A stretch of 64,000 nucleotides of DNA from positions 4,402,001 to 4,466,000 of the forward strand of contig JANTQA010000032.1 of assembly GCA_027625915.1 (NCBI GenBank). Reading direction: 5' to 3'. Origin of the DNA: Anaeramoeba flamelloides. Taxonomy: Eukaryota > Metamonada > Anaeramoebidae. The stretch's first letter is position 1. Every line of letters begins with the position of its first letter. Shown one piece after another: positions 22,480 through 32,038 of the stretch. The position numbers were made by a program, and so were the translations under genes. The notes beneath the pieces are model-generated. The model searched no databases and was not told the DNA's origin. It saw nothing but the letters and a program-made list of their open reading frames with translations.

Positions 22480-23000
22480 CTGAGATAACAATTAAAGTTA
22501 AACCATTTAACACCCCAGGGTAGATAAAAAAAATCAACTTTAGAATTACATTCCCACCCTTGAGAGTGTTGATTCATTGTGTTATTTCACTTTCACTTCA
22601 CAAAAAGAATTTTCATTCTGAAGAAATTGGACAAAAAAAACAAATTTTTTGTAATCTTTACCTTTTCATATTTATTTATTTTCTATTTTTTTTCAATTAA
22701 AAGGAAATTAAAAATATCAAAAAAAAATAATTTCAAAACAAATATACTTTGGGGATTTTAAAGTGTAATTTCAAATTTGAGAACATTTTCAAACTAGTAA
22801 AAGTAAATGTAAAAAATACATAGAACAGTCTGAGGAATTACTGTTAGTTCAGAAAGTTGAAATGGAATCTAAAATATTAAAATCAATTTTTGGCATGATT
22901 TTTAAAGGTAAAAATTGTGAAAATTGTAATAATTTTGAAAATTTCTCATTTTTTCTCTAAGAAATTCCCAGTTTGTAAACATTACTGAGATACATAACTC
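22480..23000 (-). repeat. Three-copy dispersed repeat, copy 2 (reverse)
   Basis: Its reverse complement matches 61080-61520 well: AGAGAAAAAATGA, CACAATTTTTACCTT, ATCATGCCAAAA, CTGTTCTATGTATTTTTTA, then GTTCTCAAATTTGAA and AAAATCCCC. The weaker relative is 3350-3790. It contains CACCCCAGGGTAG (22520) near one end. No coding content. Confidence 0.6.
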
Positions 23001-23238
23001 ATACAGGATGATTTTACATATTATTTCACCCTTTAAACCGGAAAAGGCAGTACTTAAAATTCTATTGTGGCCTTTAATTTTGCATTTGAAAAGTTAAATT
23101 ATTAAATTGTTTTTCAATAAGTACTTAAAATTTTTAAAAATCAACTAGATACATCCAAAATTAATACTTTTTGTTTTCAAATCTTCTTTCAAAATTTTTA
23201 AAAAGTGGAAATTTGGACTTTATTGCGGACTCCCTTAA

Positions 23239-23797
23239 GGTTTACTATCCCTGAAATCTGAAAAAATATTATTTTGTCTCAGATTTGTTGCAACATGTTA
23301 AATTGGTTCTTGGGCGATCGATCTTGTACTTGGTATGGGTTTTAATATTGGTTAAAAATGGCAATTTTTGACAATTTATTTTATTTCTTTTGCAAAATCT
23401 GAATCAAGAGTATAAAATAATATTTTGGAAAGTAAGGTTATAAAAAAATGATGTGTTTTGTGGGTTATTGATTTAAATTTTTAATTAGGTTTGGTTTTAT
23501 GTGGTGCTTTTCAAAAACTTTTTTTTTCATTTAGTTAATTGACTAAAATGTAAATCCAAATTTTCTTCGTTAACCCAAAAATCTAATTTTTTTAATTTAA
23601 ACATCTACCAATCTAGTAGTCTTCCACTCATCAATTCGGATTTAGGAAAGAAAAAAAAAATATATTGTCAACAATTGACATTTTTAACCAATGTTAAAAC
23701 CCATACCAAATCAAAGATCGATCAGATAATAACCAAATTAAAAACCACTACATTCTACACAAGATAATATATTTTCAAATTTCAGGGATTGTAAACC
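23239..23797. mobile_element. TTAA-flanked foldback element, copy 1
   Basis: 559 bp with long inverted arms. The left end is GGTTTACTATCCCTGAAATC and the right end is the inverse of GGTTTACAATCCCTGAAATT. TTAA lies immediately outside on both sides (23235-23238 and 23798-23801), the expected target duplication of piggyBac-type transposases. The arms share further words such as CGATCGATCTTG against AAGATCGATCAG. No open frame; non-autonomous. The partner copy is 39862-40409. Confidence 0.85.
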
Positions 23798-24409
23798 TTA
23801 AATATCCAATATTTGATATATTTTTGCTGTATTTGTAAAATAAGATTAAAGTTTCAATTTTAAATGGATGTTTGTTCTTAAAAATGTTCTCAGAAATTAC
23901 TAAATATGAAATTTCATCAAATTAAGGGACTAGTAAACTAAAAAAAATCTTCAAGTAAATTTAATAACCAATTAAAAAAAATTTTACCGTATCTTGAAAT
24001 TGAATAATAAAGTAAAAATCTGATAACTACAAGACACGGCTTACTTTTAATACTATTTTCAGAAATAAATTATTGTTTTTAAAAGCTTTGATCCATTTTT
24101 CTCATTTTTGAAAAGTTCAAAATTCAACATATTTCCAAATTATTTAAAAACAATTATTTTCTTTGAAAGAAGATTGAAATATTATTACCTGTAAAGGAAG
24201 TGTACAAAAATACACTTTAGAAATGAAACCACTAAGTTCTAAAATAACTAAGTTTAAAAAATCTACTTAATCTCAAAAAAAATACAATAATTATTTTAAA
24301 CTTGTAAAAAATATAATTTTTTGATTCAAAGAACATACCAAATCTATTTTTTCTAGGGATTAAATGAAAAAATATGAGAAAAGAACCAAAGAATCGAATT
24401 AAAAATTCT

Positions 24410-24790
24410 CCCGAAATACTTTTTTAAAACCTGGAAAATTCAACTTATTATCTAAAGAAATACTTTTTAATTTGATTATTTATAATCAATAATTATAAAC
24501 CCAATCTTAATTATTTCAGCAAGTCTTTAACAACCCAATGATTAAATTTATCAAATAGGTTTTTCATTTATTTCTCAATTTTTTCAAGAATTTGCAACAA
24601 ATAAAACAATTCAAATACATATTTCTAATAATAAAAAAAATAATATATATTATCAAATAACTGATTTTAATACAACAGTTCCTTTTTTATACTCTATATA
24701 TTTGAAAAAGTATATTTACAAGTCTTTTAAATTTCAAGAAATTGAATAAATATTTGTGAATAAAATAAATGTTCAAATTTTTTAGATCTT
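24410..24790 (+). repeat. 390 bp dispersed repeat, copy 2
   Basis: Counterpart of 20372-20760 in direct orientation. The sequence following it (24790-24905, around CAATATTTGATTTATTTTTG) resembles the stretch following the TTAA element at 23801-23940 (CAATATTTGATATATTTTTG), so a second, shorter repeat is interleaved here. Confidence 0.65.
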
Positions 24791-24927
24791 CAAGGATACA
24801 ATATTTGATTTATTTTTGATGTATTTTTAAAATAATATAAAAGACACAACGTTACTGGTTCATATAGACTTTCTCAAAAATTACTAAAAGTGATATTTCT
24901 TCAAAAATAAATTTTTTTGAAAATTTT

Positions 24928-25371
24928 TATTTTTCGAAATTGATCCAAAAACCCAACAAAAAAGGATCAAGATCTTTTGAATGAAAATTTCATTGGAAAA
25001 TGAAAACTTTTAAAAATGATTATTCATTTCTCTAAAGTTGACAAACTAAGTTTCTTATTGGTCTTAATTGTATCCTTATGTAAATAAATACTCTATTACC
25101 TTTGGGAAAAAAAATAAATAAGAGTTACTAGTCCCTTAAACAAAATGGATTACAAAATTTTTCCATGTTTATTGATTTAAAAATCCCAACAAAAAAGGAT
25201 CAGATCTTTTTACTGAAACCATTAATTGGATCAAATGAACTTCTTTTAAAAATGATAATTCCTTTCTCGAAAGTTGATAAATCAGTTTTTTTAATCGGGT
25301 TTAATGGTGTTATGGTTGTAATTACTCTATTACTATGTTAAAAAAAAAATAAATAAGAGTTCTTGGTCAAT
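24928..25371 (+). repeat. Two-unit tandem duplication, about 215 bp each
   Basis: Unit 1 (about 24928-25139) and unit 2 (about 25155-25371) share AACAAAAAAGGATCA, AGATCTTTT, TTTTAAAAATGAT, TTTCTC then GAAAGTTGA or TAAAGTTGA, ACTCTATTAC and AAAATAAATAAGAGTT. The array ends about 180 bp before the eL38 start codon. No coding content. Confidence 0.7.
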
Positions 25372-25552
25372 TATGGACCTTATTACCTCAAAAAATCCAA
25401 TTTTTTACTCACCAATCCTTGAAGAAAAATAAACTGTTTCAATTATGACAAAATGTATTCTTCTAGATTTACTTTTGAATACAAAATATTTTCAATCAAC
25501 CATCAAATCATTTTTTTCTTAATAGATCTTTTATCAACTAATTCCTTAAAAT

Positions 25553-26065
25553 ATGGTTTGCATTTTCAATTTATTTCACAACACAACCTAACTTCAGCTT
25601 ACAACTCTTAACTATTAATTCTTGTTTTCTTTTTGTTTTTTATTTGCTAATTTAATTTTTTTTTTATTAACAACAGCCAAAAGAAGTTAAACACATCAAA
25701 GAATTTATGAAGCTTAGCAACAAAGAAGACATGAAATGTAAGTTGACTTTTTCTTTTCTTTCTTTTTTCTTTTAACTTTTTTTTTTTTTGTGTTTTTTAA
25801 ATTTTGCTTCTTTGCTTTGTTTTTCTTTTTTTTTATTTTTTTTTTATTTTTTTTTTATTTTTTTTTATTATTATTTTTATTTTTTTATTTTTTTGTTTTT
25901 TTAGATGTCGTCGTCAAAAAGCTTGGGGAAAATGGAAGAAAATTCAAACTCAGAGGAAGCAAATACCTTTACACTTTCAAAATTTATGACGAAGACAAAG
26001 CCAAAAAATTACAAGAAAGTCTTCCAATTGAACTTGAAAAAAGAGGTCCACTTTTCAAAAAATAA
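25553..26065 (+). CDS. RPL38: Large-subunit ribosomal protein eL38, three exons
   Basis: Spliced product of 74 aa (human 70). Exon 2 is 25677-25737 (PKEVKHIKEFMKLSNKEDMK) and exon 3 is 25905-26065 (VVVKKLGENGRKFKLRGSKY then LYTFKIYDEDKAKKLQESLP and so on). The joined codon TAT gives YVVVKK. The blocks FKxRxSxYLYT and DxxKAxxLxxSLP are diagnostic of eL38, a small 60S protein. Exon 2 opens directly with Pro2, so the initiator must lie in an upstream exon. The best candidate is an ATG at 25553-25555 that would itself end the coding part of exon 1, with intron 1 from 25556 (donor GTTTGC, atypical) to 25676. Intron 2 (25738-25904) has a standard GTAAGT donor, and its long T-rich tract runs into the acceptor. 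Exons 2 and 3 are certain; exon 1 is inferred. Confidence 0.93.
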
Positions 26066-26860
26066 TCTTTCCAACATTCAAGACAACTCTTTTAGAATTC
26101 TTTGAAGTTGTGAAAAGTACTCTTTTGAGTAAATGATCTTTATAAACAATTACAAAAACAAAAATAAATAAAAAAAAATAAAGTATCTTCTGTTTTTTGT
26201 TTTATAAAATAGAAAGGCACTAGAACAGCACAATTTTTCCTCAATTTTATTATTGTTACATTTTAGCAAAAAATTATTTGTAAAAGCATTGTCTCTTCCT
26301 TGTGAACCATTTTAATTTTGCAAATATTTTCTTTTTTTTGAAAACTGTTTTTTTTTATACATATACCTCCCTTCTTCCAAATTCTTTAAAAATAACAGAC
26401 CAAAGAATTACAGCATAACTTTTCAAAAATACAACTCGGTTTTACTTTTCAGCTTTCTAAAAACACTTGGTGTTGATTTCTCTTGCTTGTTTTATTTTTT
26501 TCTTTTTATTGTTAAAAAATTGAAAAAGAAAACCATTCAAGACACTCTTGATGATCATTAAATGAAAATGTTACAACGTGTTTCCTTTCATTAAACAAAA
26601 TCACAACTGAATTATTTTCTATTACTTAAATCTTAAACAGTTATTCATATGGGGGTATTTCTTTGTTGTGGTAATTTATTGAAAGAGCCACCTTTTTCTT
26701 CTTTTTTACAGTTTTTAGTTTTTTTTTTAACATCTACTTCAATTTTTGGAGAACACAAGTAAAAAAACTCATTCTTTTCGTGGTTAAGAAAAAGAGGATT
26801 AGGAAAAGAACAATTATGAAACTTGAAACCCCCAATCAATTTTGATTTAATGACAAAGTG

Positions 26861-27064
26861 AAGCTGTTACACATGGCAAAAAGTGATGTCTTAATAATTT
26901 AAGTTTTTTTACAAAATTCCTCATTTTTCCAAAAACTATAAAACCTCTCCCTTCGGGGCGCATAGGAAAAGTTTTAGAGTTTTTTGGGAAATGACAAATT
27001 TAGTAAAAAAATTTCAAATATTAACATATCACTTTTTGCACATGTGATAGGGGTATAACAGTTA
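26861..27064. repeat. Long foldback element with a UUCG loop at its centre
   Basis: An almost complete inverted repeat. The core left arm starts CACATGGCAAAAAGTGATGT (26870) and the core right arm ends with ATCACTTTTTGCACATGTG (27046); arms continue inward through TTTTTTTAC/GTAAAAAAA and TTTCC/GGAAA to a GC-rich tip CCCTTCGGGG at 26949-26958. CTTCGG is the sequence of the very stable C(UUCG)G tetraloop. Weaker pairing extends outward (CTGTTA against TAACAG). No open frame. It could be a foldback MITE or the DNA for a hairpin RNA. Confidence 0.75.
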
Positions 27065-27953
27065 AGGGTCGAGTCATTACGGTGAAAAATAATTTTCTAA
27101 AATTGATTAAAAAAATTTATATAATTTTAATGAGATGTTAAAAACCAATCAAAAACTAACCAACATCTTAAGGGTGATTGATCTCCAAAAATCAACAATC
27201 AAAAAAGAGGACATTTTTAGAAAAAAGTGCCAAAGAGTGACACTCAATTTCCTATTCTAATGGTTGTAAATTACAATTTTGAAAACAACTATGTTAGTTT
27301 TGAAGAGTTATTATTTGACACTTTTTGAGATCTTTAAGATTTTTTTTTCATTTTTTTCCTTTCTCTCAAATAAGTTATTATTTTTATCGAAAGGATATTA
27401 CAAAATCCTTACTTTATCAAATATAGAGAGTTAGAATCTAACATGAAATTAGATTAAATCAAATTTAACTGATTATATACTTTTAGAAAACAATTTGTTA
27501 TCCATTAAAGAACTTTAACCCTTTGAAAATTTAAAAAAAGCAATAACTATTTTTTTTTTAAATTTTGATTTTTTGGAATTGAGAATACTTTTTACACTTT
27601 TTTTTTAATTGAATTTTTTTCCAACGAGATCCTCTCAAATTTTTTATTTGTTATTTGAATTTTGTCAATCAAAAGAAGGGCAATTTCACAATATACTTTT
27701 TTGGTTTCGGATCACTCCTTGAGTCTGGAGCAGATACGCTGTAAATGACTAGAGCCTTAATATTTAATCTTTTCAAGTTGCGATCTTATTATTCGGTAAT
27801 TCCGATCTCATAATGAAGATATTTTCCCAACGGATTCTTCACAATCATTTCAAAACCAATCCCCTCTTGGTGATTAAGGAATTTACAATTTTATGGTGAA
27901 AGATTAAAAATAATTATTTTCACAAAAAAAGGAGTGTTTTTTATTGGGTTTTA

Positions 27954-28987
27954 AACTCAATTCCAAAAAATGGAACACAAAAAAAAAAATTACATTCATA
28001 AAAATATACTCCAAAATACATGATACTGAAACATTAAAATAATAAAAGACCCGAAAATATTTAATTAATACTATTTATATATTTTATAGTAAATTTAAAA
28101 TTCAATTCGAAAAATAAAAAAAGAAAAAATAAAAAAAGGTGTGCCCCTATTTTTGGAACACGGTTACCAAAAAATCCATTTTTATTGAAAGAAAAATTAA
28201 TAAAAACTATTAATAGATTCAACTTGTCTTTTGATAACTAAATCTATCATTTTAAATATAGAGTTTACTAATTTTCTTAGGTTTCCCAACTCAAAGTATT
28301 TCATACATTAGTGAAAATTTTAATAAATTCTTCTTCATTTTTTGGTTACAATTTTTCAGTTTAGTATCCATAAATTCCCAATGGGATTTAAATTTGTTGA
28401 ATTGGGGGTCAAGGGTCCAGAACATTACATCCCCGAATTTAAGTAAGTTTGAGTTTTTTTTTTTTGAAGTATGTGGACAAGCTCCATCCTTTTGGAAAAT
28501 CCATTTCAACTCACCATATTCTGAATTAGCGAGTTGAATTACATTTGATTTTTTTGATAATAGCATTAATAATACATTCAGTATTCACACTTCCATTAAT
28601 GATAATAAGGTCTGTTTGTAGGCAATGTGCCCTAGTACACCATATCATGATTTTTTTTCAAAAAATTTTTTTCTCGATAAAAAAAGAATCTTTTTTCTTT
28701 TTGAGAGAAAAAAAAAATTTAAAGTGATCAGAATGAAAACTTTTAAATTTCATTTTAAAGTGATTTTGAGATTTTGGAAAAGTTTTGAAAAAAAAAGAAT
28801 CCAAAAAAAATCAAAAAAATTATTGAAAATCAAAAATCAAAAATAATGAAAAAAAATGATAAATAATTAACTTTAAAATTATTTACATTGATGGTTAATA
28901 TCTAATGTTTCTATTTAAGAGTCAAATATCACTTTTCTTGGAATTAAATTGATTTTGAAGGTGTGCCCCAATTTTTGGAATTGAGTT
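27954..28987 (-). mobile_element. Tc1/mariner transposon, defective
   Basis: 1034 bp bounded by AACTCAATTCCAAAAAATGG on the left and its complement CCAATTTTTGGAATTGAGTT on the right, with TA on both sides (27952-27953 and 28988-28989). The interior carries a transposase remnant on the minus strand (next entry). A third copy of the terminal word, GGTGTGCCCCTATTTTTGGAA (given here as GGTGTGCCCC then TATTTTTGGAA), lies inside at about 28139 in direct orientation to the right end. That suggests internal rearrangement. Confidence 0.85.
28291..28700 (-). pseudogene. Tc1/mariner transposase fragment
   Basis: The frame at 28291-28566 reads WIFQKDGACPHTSKK, matching the W-x-FQQDxAPxHT(S/A)KK block that holds the second catalytic Asp of Tc1-type DDE transposases. 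After it come DPQFNKFKSHWEFMDTKLK, equivalent to SPDLNPIENLWxxLK, and a C-terminal helix. The expected third acidic residue lies in that region but its neighbours are altered. Upstream, in another frame, INGSVNTECIINAI resembles the INGxVNSExYIxxL segment, so at least one frame break separates the pieces. The N-terminal helix-turn-helix region is not readable. Not functional. Confidence 0.85.
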
Positions 28988-31900
28988 TATTTTGCTGTTC
29001 TTAAATAAATTCACACTTACACATAATAATAATAGGAGTGTTGAATACCGGGGAAATTTTTGAATTATATTGAGTTATTAATATTAAAGTACTAATAGCT
29101 GATCTAAATTAAAAATTAATTGATTAACTATTTTATAAGATGATTTCTTCAAAAACTGGGAAAGTATAATAATTTCAAGTGAAAAAAAAATTTCAATAAA
29201 CTACAGCATCAAAAACACCAGTTTTTATAAAATTATTTATTTTGATCTTTTAATAAAAAATTCTATTATCCCTAACAAAATTTTTTTTAGATTTTTTATA
29301 GTATATGTTCCAAATTCATTATGAAATTTTAAGAAAAAAGTTAAACACCTCAGTATTGGGGTGATTTAATTTTTATTTTGTGCTAAAGAAAAAAATTGTT
29401 ATTTTGTTTTTTAATTAATTGGCCTGAAACATTGCATATTTTTTTTTAGGTTGTTAAAAATTGAATTTTGTTAAAAAATAAACAGGATTATGTGTTTTTA
29501 GGTATGAAAGTAGATGAATTCGTTGATATTTTAATAATAAATGTTGTTTATAAAAATGCGTTATCCAAATTTTTAATAATTTTTGGGTTTAATATACCTT
29601 TTTACAAATATTAAAATATTAAAATATTAAGTTTCTGAAATTATGTAATTTTTGAATTAATTCTGATAAATATTTTTATTTTTAGTCTGTAATTTAAAAA
29701 TAAGAATAAACTAGATTAGCATGCGTATAATAAAAAATGTTTTCTATTTTCCTTTAAAATAAACTTTATTCAGATCAAATTTTTTTTAAAAAAATTACAA
29801 ATGATAAAAATATAACACTTTTATTTATTTTTTTTTTATTGAGAATGATATATATGGTTTATTTCCATTTTTTCAGCAAAATTCAAATTTGGAAAATTAA
29901 CTATAGGTTAAAAAAAAAATTTGTTTTATTTATTTTTTTTTAAATAAAAAAAAATTATTTAAATTGAAGATGAACCAACAAGAAAAAAAAGTAAAAAAAG
30001 ACCATTCAAAAAATAAAATATTTATAAATGGTATCAAAAAAGAGGAATAGTAATATTATCATTTGATAATAAAAGAGAAAGTTAAAAAAATAAGAAAAAA
30101 ACAAATATTTTTAGCTATTTCTTACAAAATCCAGAGAAAAAAAAACAGATTACAAAGAGAGGGAACAATTAAAAATTAAACAAAATACAAAAATAAATAC
30201 ATATATACTATTAAAACAAAAAAATTCCAGGACTAAAATTATAATTGATTTCATAAAAGTTTTTTTTTTTGTATTCTAAACTACACTAAAATAAAGAATA
30301 AAGTTCACTTTTCGATTTTTTTTTTTTTTTTTTTGAATTTGATATTTTTTATAGCAATAATAAACCCTTTAAATATTACAGCAAATTATTATGGATAAAA
30401 ATATCTAAGAATGAGAAAAATTGAAAACAAAAAGAAAATTATTGTTTAATTTTAACCGATTTAAAATACTGTATAAACCATAAATTTTAGATCGAAAAAT
30501 TGAATTTCACGAATTTGCTACATTTTTTTCGTCTTTTTTAATTGGAAAAATTATTTTTTAAAATCAAAATTTCAAAATTTCAACATAATTAACACACTTT
30601 AAAGAATAATAATATCTGTTTTGTTTGCATTAGGAAATAATTTTGATTTTACGAACTTTTTTTTACATTATTATCATTTTTTTTTACATTCTCATTATCG
30701 ATTCAGTAATATATCTGTTTTTTTTTTAATTTTATTTTCCAATATTGAATTACAGTTTGTGGTTGAGTGCGGTTAAATAGAAAAAATACATAAGATTAGT
30801 TGATTGTATCTAAATTTTTTAATCAAATTTTAACAGCTTTTGATAAACCATTATTTATTCTACTCTCTCCAATATATATGACAAATTAATTTATATTTTT
30901 TGCTTTTCTTGTTTTTTTTCTTATATTTGGACAATAATATTAATTTCTAAAAACACTAATATTAGAAAACGTCAATGTGATTTTACATTATTTTTTTTAA
31001 AAAAACGGCAATTTTTTTTTTTTTTTTCTCGGCTGTAGTCAAAATAAGGCGTGCAAAAAAATTCAGAGAGTGTTTCCAAATCAAAAGCGTGTTTTTTTGT
31101 TATAGAAGACCTATACATCAACCAATCAAAGAAACTGATAATAAACCCTAAATAAATATGGTATACGTTTCTTAAAGTTCTATTATTTAATAAGAAATTC
31201 TAAAATGAAGGATCAAATTGCAAAATTTATCTCAAATGAGTAGAGTTAAATTTTTAAGAAAATTTTAATTATCAAAAAAAAATCAAAAAAAATTCAAAAC
31301 AATTGAGAATATTATGGAAAATTTTCACTCTTTGCATGAATAATTTAAATTTTACCACAAATAACGAGACCTTTACTTTCAAAATTGATTTGAACTTCGG
31401 TATACTATTGGGTAGTTGATTGGATGTTGCCTTGGTACAAGAATAAAAAAAAGCATGGATTATATTCCGAAACACGGATTATAGTCTTTGTGTACGTATT
31501 ATTTTGATCTCGGTAGTTTGGATTTTTGTTATGTAATTATATTGGGAATGTGGGGGTTTAATTACCTAAATGGTGATTTAAAGGTATGTATTTGTTTAGA
31601 TTTTGTACACAAACAAATAATTTTATTTCTCGTTTTTGTATACAACAACCTTAAATAAAAGTCGTAAATTATTTTCAAAAATTTGCAAGAATGAAATTGG
31701 AAAAAAAAAATTTTATCAATTTGAGAAAAAAAAGATCAAGATAAATTATTCAATAATTCACAATTACTGAGAAAAAAAGTGGACTTGAAACAAAAATTGA
31801 ATAAATACATTTAATTTTTAATCAAAAATTTTAACGGATAGGCAATTTCCTTTTCTCTTTTACTAAATCTCTAAAAAGTGAATCGAATAATATCTTTATT

Positions 31901-32038
31901 TCTTCAAAAATGAAGTTAGATTATTCCAAGGTATTCTATTATCTCCAAAAAGAAATTCTATAATATACACAACCGATTTGTTTCTCTCTCATTTTTCTCT
32001 CTTTTAAAAAATTTTTCAAATCATTCTTTTAAATAGGA

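Larger units (their letters stand above)
20054..25552. other. 5.5 kb gene-free region, repeat-rich
   Basis: No conserved protein; short frames such as 21862-22083 (-) and 22579-22761 (+) show no motif I know. Supported contents are a 390 bp repeat pair (20372-20760 and 24410-24790), a reverse copy of the three-copy repeat (22480-23000), a TTAA element (23239-23797) and a tandem duplication (24928-25371). A short block at 20250-20335 resembles 43790-43880. Confidence 0.55.
26066..32038. other. 6 kb gene-free region
   Basis: Contains a foldback element with a UUCG centre (26861-27064) and a Tc1/mariner copy (27954-28987). The stretch from 29000 to 31990 has only short frames without recognisable motifs, for example 31272-31475 (-). 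It holds several homopolymers (T at 30319-30335 and 31012-31027). The eL38 3' UTR, with AATAAA words near 26164-26180, lies at the left end. Confidence 0.55.

Noticed and set aside
24928-25371. CRISPR-like array
   Set aside because: Only two diverged units of over 200 bp without regular spacers, in a eukaryotic nuclear context; it is a tandem duplication.
25790-26065. 91-codon protein with a Phe-rich hydrophobic N-terminus
   Set aside because: The hydrophobic part is the T-rich end of eL38 intron 2; only the part after 25905 is coding.
27700-27900. Slightly less A/T-rich stretch that might be a structured RNA gene or rRNA fragment
   Set aside because: No match by eye to 5S rRNA or a tRNA fold, and no Pol III boxes followed by a T-run.
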